This document shows, piece after piece, positions 32,786 through 47,100 of a DNA stretch of 64,000 nucleotides. The first letter of the stretch is position 1; every line of letters begins with the position of its first letter. The position numbers were made by a program, and so were the translations under genes. The notes below the pieces were generated by a model. That model was not told the origin of the DNA. It did not search any database and saw only the letters and a list, made by a program, of their open reading frames with translations. The DNA comes from Moniliella sp. 'wahieum' (lineage: Eukaryota; Basidiomycota; Moniliellomycetes; Moniliellales; Moniliellaceae), in the NCBI GenBank assembly GCA_003971905.1, contig RSEE01000013.1:1-64000 (forward strand), in the 5' to 3' direction.

Positions 32786-35700
32786 ATGGACCCCTCCAAC
32801 CAGCCCAACTCCTGCCAGGAGGTCTCTGGCAACCTCAAGCAGCTGGGTGCCATCATTATCTGTGCCTTGGTATGCCCTCTTCCTCCCTCCCCCCCAGCGC
32901 AGTACTGACTTGCCTTCCTGCCCCCCAGAACTCCCAGTCCTCCATCAGTGCTCCCCAGGTTGGCATTGCCGTCGCCACCTATGCTGCCGCCGCGGCAGGC
33001 ATGCTCCTCCTCTTCCAGTTCATGCGCCCCAGCAACCGAATATATGAGCCCAAGCTCAAGTACGCCGACGGCCGCCCGGCCTGCCCGCCAATGGGCAGGA
33101 ACCCCTTTGGCTGGCTGCCCCCCCTGTGGCGCATGAAGGAGAAGGATTTGTTACCGATCATTGGGCTTGATGCGATTGCGTACCTGCGCTTTGTGCGCAT
33201 GATGCGCTGGTGCCTGACCGTTATGGGCCTCGTCATGTGCGTGTGCTGATCCCGATCGACGTGATGTTCAACGTGCGGGGCCGCGACTCGAGCAGCAACT
33301 CGTCTGATGACAACCAGCACAACTTTCTCTTCATGATCACCATGCGCGACGTGCATGGTACCGATCTGTGGGCGCATGTGGTGATGAGCTACTTTGGAAC
33401 GTTGGTTGCGATGGCCTTTTTGTGGCTCAATTGGCGTCACATGTTGCGCTTGCGATGGACTGGTTCCGATCGCCCGAGTACCAAGACGCCTTGTACGCTC
33501 GCACGCTCCTCACCCACGTTCCCGCTTCGATGCGTTCCGACGGCGCTGTACGGGGTGTTGCAGCGGCTCAAGATGCCCTACCCCACCACCGAAGTGTTTA
33601 TCGGACGTGACATGGGCCTCCTCCCCGATCTCATCGACCGGCATAAAGTGTTGGTCCGCAAGCTAGAGCGTGCCCTGGTGTGGTACCTCCGCTCCCCCAC
33701 CACAGTGCGCAATCGTCGGCCCACCACCCGCCTAGGCGGGTTCCTAGGCATGGGGGGGCGCAAGGTGGACTCGATCGATTACTACTCGGACCAGATTGAG
33801 CAGGTCGAGGCCTCAATCCAAGAATGGCGGCAACGCATGACTAGAAGCGAGCGGTCAGCTATGGATTTGCCAGTACGGGGGCTGTGCACTATGCCCACGC
33901 TGCCGCCCGCAGTCTGCGGTACAAGCGGCCCCATGGGCTCAAGATTCAACTCGCCCCACCCCCCAACGCCATCATTTGGCGCAACCTAACGCTCGATTCG
34001 TGGGCTCGCTTTCGGTCAAGCGCATTGGGGTTTGTGTTGCTCACTGTGTTTGTTCATCAACGCGGTGCCCTTGACAGGTGTCAACTTGATTTCCAACATG
34101 AGCCTGTTTGCTAGTGACAATGTTCAGTGGACCGGGCAGGGCAGCGGTTCGGGCCAGACGAGCGAGGACAATGGAACGCATCATGCCCTGATCCCCTTCC
34201 TCCACACCTGGTACATTCACAGCCACCTCTCATTTGCTGCCGTGGCCGGTATTCTGCCCCCGCTCATTTCGGCTGTCGCCGGCTGGCTGTTGCCCATCTG
34301 TATGCGGCGCCTTGCGAAATATCGCGGCATCACGTCCAAGATCAAGACAGACAGGGTGATTTGGGGCAGTACTATGGCTATCTTGTCATTTCCCAGCTCA
34401 TCGTCTTCACCTTGATTGGCGTCGTGATCAATTTGATTGCCCTGGTTGTCTCCTCTGTGGAGAAGTCGGTCAAGTTTGGCGTGATTATGGACAAGATGCA
34501 ACTGCCGCAGACGATCAAGCAGCAGTACTTTATGTTGGGCAATTACTGGCTCACCTGGATGCCGTTGAAGATCATGCTCGTTTTTCTCGATCTGGCTCAA
34601 GTGATCAAACTCATGTTTGTGTGGTTGCAGAAGGGCCTGTTTAGCAAGACACCTCGCGACGTGCGCGAGCTCACCGAACCGCCTTTCTTTGAGTACAGCA
34701 ACTACTATGCAAATGTTCTCTTTGTCGGTGCGGTGGCGATGGTATACGCGACGCTTTCCCCTTTGATCGTGGTGCTTGGCGCGATTGCCTGCTGGACATA
34801 CAGTTTCGCCAACAAGTACCAGCTCATGTACGTCAACCAAACCAAACACGAGGCTGGTGGCGCTCTCTGGCCCGCCGCCTCCAATCGTTTTTGATCAATC
34901 TTCTCTTCATGCAAGCCATCCTTGTGTTGGCTGTGTTGGTGGAAGACATCAAGACGGGCTACCGTGCCGTAGCCTGCTTGCCCCCCATTCTTATGGTGGT
35001 CATCTCAAGGTCTACATTCGCCGTGCTTTTGAACGCAAATACGAGTGGTACATCCCTGATGTGGAGGAGGCGAGCCAAGTACGGGTGCACAAGGGTGACC
35101 AAAGGCACCATCGCCTGGAGCGCCGGTTTGGCCACCCTTACTTGACCGAAAAGCTTTGGACGCCGATGGTGCACGCGCGCATGCAGGGTCTGTTGTCCCA
35201 AGTTACCACGGCCGGCTGGATGAGGCCAAGGTCTCCATGGTTGACGGACGCAAAGTCGAGACGGCTGCTATTGGCGGTGGAGTCAAGATTGCGTTTGTGG
35301 ACGAAGACCAGCTGGAGTACGACCCGAAGAAGGACGACGACACTCGCTCCATCATGTCTTCCACCACACTTTCGACTACCCTTGGTCCACCGCGCCAGCC
35401 AACGGGACCATCGCCCCTCGGAGCCGGCTACTACCAAGACCAGTTCCAACAGCAGTACGCCCAGTACCTTGCTGGTGGTCCAGGCATGGCCGAGGAATAC
35501 GAGATGGGCAATGTGTACGGTCCCAGCGGCGGAGCTATGGGCAAAGGAGCATGGGGCGAGTCGAAGGAAGTGCTGCTGCACCCCGACTATGGCATGGCCA
35601 CGTCCCAGTCCATGGATCACGCCGACTTGATGGGGGGGTCCAGTTACCACCTGGACTCGTACGACGGGGAAAAAGCCGGCTCCCTCTCCCACGTGGACGT

Positions 35701-36082
35701 GTCCTATGGTCCGCGCACGGCCAGCCCAACACCGCTCATGTACCCTCCGCGTGCACCCAGTGCGATGGCGCCGGGCGCGTTGCGCTTGGGCCTGCGATGA
35801 GCAGCAGCTCGTTGCACTCGGACCATACCATGCCCATGTACCCCGACCCCTCCATGTCGTACGGCGGCTCCTACGCGCAGGCCGAACCGACTGCCTACCC
35901 ACTCCCGCCCGATCATGCGCCATCGGCGTACGCCCCGGCCCCAACTACTCTTCTACCGCCTTTGCACCTGAGGGCGCCCCGTCCCTTCCGCCCGCCGCGG
36001 CCCTCCACTGCAAGGATACCAGCCCGCCCCTGGCCCGTATCACGACCCGTACCACCCTCACCCGCCTCCCGCGCCCTACTGA
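32786..36082 (+). CDS. CSC1/OSCA/TMEM63-type ion channel (DUF221)
   Basis: Multi-pass membrane protein of the family of osmo- and mechanosensitive cation channels and lipid scramblases. Exon 1 starts MDPSNQPNSCQEVSGNLKQL. Intron 1 (32870-32928, GTATGC donor, TACTGAC branch site) is followed by the first helix VGIAVATYAAAAAGMLLLF. The cytosolic entry WLPPLWRMKEKDLLPIIGLD and AYLRFVRMMRW is diagnostic. Later parts are the RNA-recognition-like cytosolic domain (KMPYPTTEVFIGRDMG), the PPPNAIIWRNL segment, and the pore-region helices around FINAVPLTGVNLISNM, PLISAVAGWLLPICMR, QYFMLGNYWLTWMPLKIM and SPLIVVLGAIACWTYSFANK. The tail is rich in Gly, Tyr and Pro and ends HPPPAPY. At least seven single-base frame changes interrupt it. 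The product should be about 1,080 residues, long for the family because of the tail. Confidence 0.93.
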
Positions 36083-36845
36083 TGCGCTTGATTCCCCCCC
36101 CCCCTCCCCCTCGCGTGTCCTCTCATCGTTTTACCCCTCCCCCTCCCACTGTCCTTGCCAGCTCTGCGAACATCCCTGCCCTCCCTCTCATTACCCGCAT
36201 CTGATCTTGTTGGTTTCCTTGGCAACATATTTCCCTCTACCATACCTGTGTGGGTGCCCCCCAGGTGCCTTGAGCCTGACGTTGATGAATCCAGCTGTCG
36301 AGTTGTCCCGTGCCAGGTGCACCCCCCTGAGGGTCTCCGGCCTCAGGGGAATCGACGGAGTGACTAGTGACGCGTGACAGTGACGGAAGAGAGGACGAGG
36401 AGGCCACGCGTGGGCTGGCGCCAACCGCGCCGACGGGCTGGGGCTCAGGCCTCAGGCTCAGACTCAGACTCAGGAGCTTTGTGGCAGCCACGCACGTGTT
36501 GGTTGTGTTGTCGGCTGGCCGCGTCCCAACGCCGTGGGCGCGGGGGGGGCACACTGGCGCTGTGCTGCTCCGTGCCCGCGTGAGATCAGCTCATGGTTAG
36601 TGATTAAGTCCAGGCGAAGCGCCCAGCGTCGTGTAGGTCCTCGGTGGGCGCGGCCGCCAGCAGGCACGCGTGCAGTGTGTCCGCCCCATTCCCGCCGCTC
36701 GTCGCGCTCAGCGTGACATGTCATCGAATCACTCAGCCCTCGTCGTCGTCGAGTGTTGAATGATGCTGCTGATGGGCCCTGCCGCCCCGCTCTCCTTGCT
36801 GCGCCCACCACCGCCCACGCCTGCCCCCCCTCGTCTCTGCCGGCC
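36083..36845. other. intergenic, 5' flank of the arrestin gene
   Basis: No gene seen. Contains CACACTGGCGC at 36550-36560, 286 bases before the arrestin start, and a short run of CTCAGG/CTCAGA hexamers near 36444-36475. Confidence 0.45.
36550..36560 (+). promoter_or_regulatory. CACACTGGCGC motif
   Basis: Same motif as the inverted pair before the cyclin gene and the single copy before MCM2. Confidence 0.4.
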
Positions 36846-39800
36846 ATGGCCGACCTTCTGCCACACCTCGACGCATGCAGTGACGCCCGCTTGCACCTCC
36901 CCAGCCGCACCGTCACGGCCGGCGGGCGTCTGAGTGGCGTCCTCGTCTTCCCGCCCTTGCGTCGTCGTCTGCATCTGCCTCGCCATCCGCATCCGCATCG
37001 CCATCGCCGTCCTCTCCTCGGCCACCTCCGCCCCAACTCACCCTGTCCGCTTCCGCCGGCACGGGCGATGGCTCTCAGGCGGCCCTGGCACCTGCTGCTG
37101 CAGACGAGACGGCGGCTGATGCTACGGCCGAGATTGGCGCGGTTACAACGCGTACCCACGCGCCCCCCCCTGGTCCCGGACCGGCAAGCAAAGCGACTGT
37201 CCATTTGGTTGGTGTGGAGGGTATGTGATCTGACTGGCCAAGGTGCGCTTTGCTTTTTTGTTGTTTGATGTCTGACCGATGCTGGTCTTGTCCAGATCTT
37301 CCGAACGGCGAGCACGTCCAGGTGACGCATTTGCACCAAGAACTTGGTGCGCCAGCCACCGAGGACCCGGTCTCACGCCAGACCCGGCTTGTGTTCCAGC
37401 TTGATCTGCCATCCTCCCTTGCTGGATCCCACAAGGGGGAAAAGGTGGTGTGCGCTACGTCGTGCTGGCAGAAGTCCATTCGCCTACCGGCCACTTCGAC
37501 TGGACTGCCGAGCCCATCGACGTCTCGCCTTGCCTCACTGACCTGGCCGCTCAAGCGGCAGCGGCTACCAAACCAGCCCAAACTGTGGAATCAGACAACG
37601 GAGTCAAGCTTTCGGTCCATTTTGCCTCGTCCCTCACAATGGCTGGTACGACTGCGTTGGTTCCCATCACGGTGTCCAACCATTCGCCTGATCCCATCCG
37701 CTGCCTTCGCGCTACGTTGGTTCAAACCGAGTCGATCCTGCCTGCTTCGCCGGAGGATTTATCGTGGTCCGACGTCAAAGAGTCGGAAGCCTCGATCGAA
37801 TCCACCGAGTCCCAAGTGGCCTGCACCATGTTGAGCTCTGACGTAGGCGCGGACACCTTTTGGCCGAGCGTGTTGCCAGGGGAGACGATTGACTGGGCAG
37901 TACCCGTGTCCATCCCAGTATGTCCTTCCCCTCTCCTCTCCAGCAGGCCTTGTCCCACTGACCACTGGCTCTTCAGACCACGGCGTCGACGATTTGTGCG
38001 TCGGCCCCTGCATCTCGCGTACGCGTTTCCTACCAACTTGCCACCCAACTTTTTTCGGATGCGAGCGAGACCAAGGTGGCCGCGGTACAAGTTGACACGC
38101 CACTTGTGATTGCACCTTTGAATACATTGAGTTCCGCTTTGGGCCAGGCCAACCAGGCTGGTTTGACATCCGCGCCTCTCCCCGCCTTTTGTTCTCCAGT
38201 GCCCAGGAGCCGTATGCACAAGCCGTCGATTCCAGTGCATCTCTTTCGGCAAGAGGCTTGATCCCGCCGGCCCCGTTCCGGGGCAGGTCCTCCGTCTTCT
38301 TCCCCTCTCCTCTCGCCTGGGGGCGCGGTACCACGGTCGTCCTCCCCACCTTCTACCCCCCGCGGTTCCCGCATCTCCAAAATCCCCTCCGCGTCCCAGT
38401 CCCATCCTGTCACTACCTGGCAACGACTCGGCAGACAGCACGACGGTGGATTTGGGCAACGATTCGGCCGGTCGGATTGGTGGGGACTTGAGCGGGATCA
38501 GTGAGCACACTGAACACACCGATACCGACACTTCCACCCCCGCTCTCAACCGTCGACGGTGGGCGACGACAGTTCCTTGGATGAAAATGGGGCCGTGATG
38601 GGCCAAGTGTGGCCGGGCGCGACGGGCACGTTGGATTTGGGAGCCCCGCCCACGGCTTCGGTCGGGACCCGAGTGCCTGCCATCCGAAGTGCGCGGGGTG
38701 GCAAAGTTCCTGCAGCTGGCCCCACCCCCCGTCTCGCTCGACCTGGGTTCTCCTCCACCCGTGTTCCTTCGGCTGGGAGCAGCGCGGCACGGGGACCCGA
38801 TACGCCGTCCTCGGGAGCAGCTGCTAGCGCGCCTGGCCGCTCGCCGGCGGCAAGGCAGTGGCACCCTTCCTCGACCTCTACCACCACACGAACCGGACCC
38901 GCTTCCAGTCCTTCTGGCAGTGCAGGTGTCGGGTTCGCGCCACCAACGCGCCCAGCACACTTCGCCGCACTACCTCTGGTCATTCGCCTTCGACCCTTGC
39001 CCCTGCCCGCTCGCCAGCAAGCGGGTTGGGCTTGTCCCCTTCTCCTGCCAGTGCCCACCCGGGCCGTCCCTCTGGCCGAGTCGGATCCGGTACGCCTTCC
39101 GTGGGGTTGACACGTAGTGCCTCCAACCACGCCTTCCCGACGCCAGTAACGCCGACACCGCCGATGCGCCGCTCGGCGTCGCGGGGCGACTTGACAGGCA
39201 CGACCAAGACGAGTGGGGCAGGTGCACCGGGCGACCAGTCGGTCGGAACGCCCATCATGCGACGTACGGGCGTGACGGCACGCGCTCGTCCTCAGTCGCT
39301 CTATGTTGGCTCGAAAGAGCAGCCTGCACCCTCGTCCTCGCCCTCGGTACCTCCCTTGCCCCGAGCTCGTGTCGATTCGACCCGGTCTCGCACCGACTCC
39401 ACCTCCGGCCCGCGCGTTCGCCGCGTCGTCTCCGGGTCCCAGTTCTCTCACTACCCTCCTACGCCAGGCACGGCGGTCGGCCGAAACCTGCCCCGCTCGC
39501 CCGCACCCCTCACCGCATGGGGACACGGCAAGCGTCGGCGGGCAGTGTCGCGTCAGGGCCAGGGGTCAAGGCCAAGGTGTCCTTGGACCAAATCATTGCC
39601 CCTCCTCCTCCTGCGGTAGGAGGGAGAAAAGCGATGACCGAGCTCGGCTTTGGTCCGTCCAGCGCGAGGGTGGGCCGAGCCACGTCCGGTCTTGGTGTGG
39701 GAGCGGTGGGGCTCGGTTCGCACGGCAGTGGCGATCACCACAGCTACTCGTTCAAGAACTATGCGGCCGCCGCAGGGGCTGGCACAGGTGCCGCCGAGGT

Positions 39801-40143
39801 CCGGATGGGACCGACGCGGCGCGATGAGTACCAGCTCTGGGGCGATGCCGAGCCATGGACTGGTCCGCTCCCAGTCCCACGCCCACCTGGCCGGGGGGCG
39901 GCGGGAGCCTGCGAGCTGGCCGACCGCGTGTGGCGCGTCGGAAATCAGTTTCTCGGCGCCGGTGCGGGCCAAGGTACCAACGGCGCCGATGCCCCGTGCA
40001 CGCTCCCGCACCGGATCCAACTCGTCCCACACGGCCGCCGCCCACGCGTGGCTAGCCGCAGCCGCCCCCGCCCTCGCGCTCGTCTCATACTCGCCGCACC
40101 AGCGTCGCCGATCCGGGTGCGGACCAAGAGCGTGGAGCTCTAA
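36846..40143 (+). CDS. arrestin-domain protein with a long disordered tail
   Basis: Fungal alpha-arrestins bring ubiquitin ligase Rsp5 to membrane transporters for endocytosis (family knowledge). The N-terminal arrestin sheet is seen in RLHLPSRTVTAGGRLSGVLV and, after a Ser/Ala linker, KATVHLVGVEG. Intron 37221-37295 follows, then QTRLVFQLDLPSSLAGSHKG and RYVVLAEVHSPTG. The C-terminal sheet includes KLSVHFASSLTMAGTTALVP and LPGETIDWAVPVSIP. Intron 37918-37976 leads to the strand pattern RVSYQLATQLF and VAAVQVDTPLVIAPL. The following 650 or so residues are Ser/Pro/Gly-rich with SASRGDLTG- and FSHYPPTPG-type stretches and end IRVRTKSVEL. I see no clear PPxY motif for Rsp5, although frame changes (six or more) may hide one. 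The tail could be a second gene, but no break in coding signal is evident. Confidence 0.7.
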
Positions 40144-40406
40144 GACGGATGGATGGGTCTCCTGCCTGTGGCCTCGGGCCTGAGGCCGGCGAGGAGGCAC
40201 CACAGCGAGAATTGATTGATATGCCATGCGCGCCCACCCCATCTCCATCCCCATCCCCATCGCCAGTAGCTCACAATTCCTGTATTCAATCGACAGACCC
40301 ACGGGGAAGGATAGGCGCCGTGCGCCGCATGCCGGCCCCGCGGGATTCGGAACGTGGCGCAGAAAACAAACGCGCGACGCGTGTGCTACGCGGCCCGCGC
40401 GATCCG

Positions 40407-40430
40407 ATCGATCATCGATCATCGGTCATC
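40407..40430. repeat. ATCATCG-type array before MCM2
   Basis: ATCGATCATCGATCATCGG followed by TCATC, the same heptamer family as 28141-28174. It lies about 300 bases upstream of the MCM2 start and 33 bases from the CACACTGGCGCC site. Confidence 0.7.
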
Positions 40431-40462
40431 CCTCTTCCGCCTCATTCCACGTAACGCGCACG

Positions 40463-40474
40463 CACACTGGCGCC
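40463..40474 (+). promoter_or_regulatory. CACACTGGCGCC motif before MCM2
   Basis: Matches the cyclin-promoter core exactly (ACACTGGCGCC), 258 bases upstream of ATG 40732. MCM genes are classic targets of E2F/MBF-class regulators, so this site is plausible. Confidence 0.5.
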
Positions 40475-40731
40475 AAGCCCCATCTGGCCCGGCGCGACGG
40501 CACGCGGCGCGTGTGGGGGGAGGGACCGCTGTGCCCGCGGCGTCGAGCGACTGGCGCGGTGCGGGACGCGGGACTACGCGTCGCGTGTGGCGCGTCGGCG
40601 GCCGAGGTGGGCGGCAGAAGCCTTGGGCCTCAGGCAGCAGCAGAGTGCAAGGAGAACACTGCCCATTCCCCCGCGCTTGGCTCCCCACCACCACCACCAC
40701 CACCCCTTCCCTCGCCAGCTGTCTAGCGAGC

Positions 40732-43809
<3,078 letters not shown>

Positions 43810-44176
43810 GTGGGGTTGGGTTCGCACACAACCTCACGCTCTAGCATCGAGATTCCGCTGGAGCTTCAGCTTCAGCTTCAGCCTTGACCCGCTTGGCCAG
43901 CGCGCCCCGTGGCTGGCCAGAGTCTGTGTACATGTACGGTAGCCCGACGGGTGTAACATATGGAAGAATCGATTGAATGGCTCCTTCTATGCAGATAAAA
44001 AGATGACCGTGCTCGTAGAGAAACCTACACTACACGCCCAATCACACCCGCCGATACCTATCCAGCTCGCTAGCTCACTAGCGCTTCCGTCTCGTATCAC
44101 TCGATTCGCGGCCGAGACAAAGACAAAAGTTAGAAGATAGATTGGTACCCCACCGGCCACCCCACATCTTCCCCGG

Positions 44177-47100
44177 TCACGGCATCGTCGACAGCAGCAG
44201 GGCACGAGCCCAATCGGGTATGTCGTCGCACAAGGCGGCGGTGGAGCACAAGTCGCGCGCGGCCGCATGGAGGAGCGAGAACGCGGACGAGGACGACGCA
44301 TCGGGCGGAGGTCCACCAGGGGAGGGAGAACCGACTGCCTGGCTGTCTGCTTGCGCCTGTGTTGAATGTGCACTGTCCCCTTGGCCGTGCCCTTGGCTTG
44401 GCCTTGCTCTTGGCCTTGCTCTTGGCCTTGCTCTTGGCCTTGCTCTTGGCCTTGCTCTTGGCCTTGCTCTTGGCATGCGCGTCCTTCGGATTGGGGCTCG
44501 AGCTGGGGGCCGGGCTGTTGTCCAAGCCCATGAGGCGGGGGGGAGGACCCGGCGCTGGGCGGGGCGCGGGAACGCAAGGGTCCGCCTGCAGCATGACAGC
44601 CAAGACCGGGTCGAGGACCGGGGTGGAGCGGGGCAGGGACGTGGTGGGCAATCCCGTGGGCAAACCAGTGGGCTCGGGGAGGGAGGGTGGCAGACGAACG
44701 CGGGGGAGGGGTCGACGCGCGGTCCGGGTCGGTACCACCCTGGTCCCCATGCGAGACCCGATGGGAGGTCCGAGGTGAACGTTCGTGTTCATGCTTATTC
44801 TCATTCTCGTGGTCACGGTTATGAGTACGGTCGTGGTCATGGTCGTGGTCACGATCACGGTCACGGTCACGGTCACGATCACGATCACGGTCACGGCGAT
44901 GGGGATCCCATTGGCGCGCCTGGGCCAAAGCCTGGTAAGCCAAGGGGGTACTTTGTCCCAAATGTTCGCTGAGCGCGGCCATGGCCGCGGCCAACGCGTC
45001 GTCCCACGAAGCGAACGGGACGAGGAAGCTCGGTAAGGACTGGCCTAGCATCTGGTGCACGTGCTCAAACGAGCGTACGACACTGGCGAGCGAACGGAGT
45101 AAGAGGGAGGAGGTCGTGGCCAGCGGCGCGTCAGCGGGCAGCCGATGCGCCAGGTCGACGAGGTCGGTAGCGCAGTGGGCGTAGGTAAGCTGCTGTCGTG
45201 TCGGCGGTACACGGTAAGTTGAACTACCTCTTCTTCCAACAAGTGTTTGCCCGCCAAGAGCGCCAAGGAGCACAAGCTCGGCCCGGGTATCCAGGGCGTA
45301 AGCGTGCGGCCTCGGTGGCGCCCAAAAGGCCCTGGATGGCTTGGAAAATGTGTTGGGCGGCGTTGCTGCGCAACGTGTGGATCCATTCGATCATCTCGCG
45401 CGTCTCAACGGGCTCCTTGGGCCCTACCAGCACCCGAAGCAGCCGTTCTTCTGCCTCGAGCAGCACGCGCGAGGTGCGGTGCGGCCGGAGATAGGCCTGG
45501 GCAAGAGGAAGGTTGGTCATGGTTACCGCCGCCGGGTGCCGGAGGAAGAGGACGAGGACGGGCGCGGTGACTTGAAGCATGTTCAAGTGTTCTTCCGCAG
45601 TACCCAAAGTCCAGATTCCCTTGACCAACCCGCCCACCGCGTGGTTGGTGAGATGAGTGTCGATCAGCAGTTGCTCTGGCAGAAGAGGGGGAAAGGAGGG
45701 CAAGGGTAGGAAGGGGGTCAGAGACCAATGCTAGGCCACAACGTGGGTGAGAGGGAGAGAGAAACATACCCGCTTGTTGCCGACCACGATCAAACTCGCG
45801 AGGGAGTTTCTTGACGGCGCGCCGGAAGCCCGGGACGTCCGAGTGGGCCATTTGGAGGAGGGTGACAGAGCCCTGGTGAGTCGTCGGATCACTCTTCTCC
45901 CGCCCGAGCAAGGTACACGGCATTCTTGCGTGGACGACCGCGTCGACGTTGAAACTTGAGTGCCGACGCGCGTGCCCAGATCACCCGGACTTCCTTGGCC
46001 AACGTGAACATCGTCGCTGCACCAGCGGCGCGGGCGTAGGTACGTCCTGCGCCTACCGCCCGCAGCACCGTAACCTGCTCCGAGCGCGACAGGTGCAATG
46101 GTACCGCCGCCCCGTCCCCCCCTTCCTCCGCCACCTTGTCTTCCCCCGTGGCAGTGGGGGTGGGGGCCGTCGTCGTCGCCGTTATCGCCTTGGGCGTTGT
46201 TGCAGCTGGGCCTGAAGTCCCGCCACGACGGGTCCTTCGTCGTGGAGGCGTGGCGGGCACAGTGGATTGCTCTAGGGTTCGTACCCGTGCCCGGCTTATC
46301 TCGGTCTTGGCCCACGACACGACTTTTTCGGCTGCTGCAATCGCCTCGTCCACCACTTGACCCACATCCTTCTCGCCGCGGGCACAGGCGAACGCGCGCG
46401 CGGCCGGGGTAGGTGCCGTAGCTAAGTCGTCCGGGGAGAAGGCGTACATTGTCGCCGCTTGCAGTTCGGCAAGGTAAAGCGCACGTAACACGCCCCACCT
46501 CTCGTCCTCGGTGGCATCAGAAGGAGAGGAAGCAGGAACCGCACCAAAGGCAGTTAGGGCGGCCAACAGGAATTTTTGTCCCACCACTTCCGGGGTGCGC
46601 GTGAGGGTGTACATGGGCGCGTGCGTGTCGGGTGATCCCTGGGCCAAGGGCGCATAGAGATACAGGAGATAGAGAGCTTGGGTCACGCACAGGGGGCCCA
46701 CCGATCCTTCTGAAGTGGAAGGGCCAGAAGAAGTCAAGCCATTAGGCTCACTTGCCCCTCTGTCCAAAGAACTCTTCGGGGAATCCCCTGTGGTAGTGGG
46801 TGCGTTCGCCTTCATGTCCACCGTAGTGAGCAGGGTCAAGGCCCAGTCCTGAAGCAGACCGGAAAGTTGATCTAGGAACGCGTGGAGCACACCCTTAGCT
46901 ACCTCCAGCTCGGATGGAGGCTCAGGTTCCGGTTCAAGTTTCGGTTCAGGTCCAGGTTCAGGTCCAGGTTCAGGTTGGCCAAGCTCCTGCTCTGGATCCT
47001 GGTCCTGCGCCCTCCCGTGCGTTTGCCCATGCTCCCCCCCATTCTGGTGCTCAAGTTCATGTCCCTCCTCATGCTCCTCCTCTATCCCCTCCACGCGCCC

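Noticed and set aside
32088-33047. A 319-codon plus-strand frame before and over the start of CSC1
   Set aside because: It overlaps CSC1 exon 1 in another frame, is Pro/Ser/Arg-biased and has no domain; it is a GC-rich shadow.
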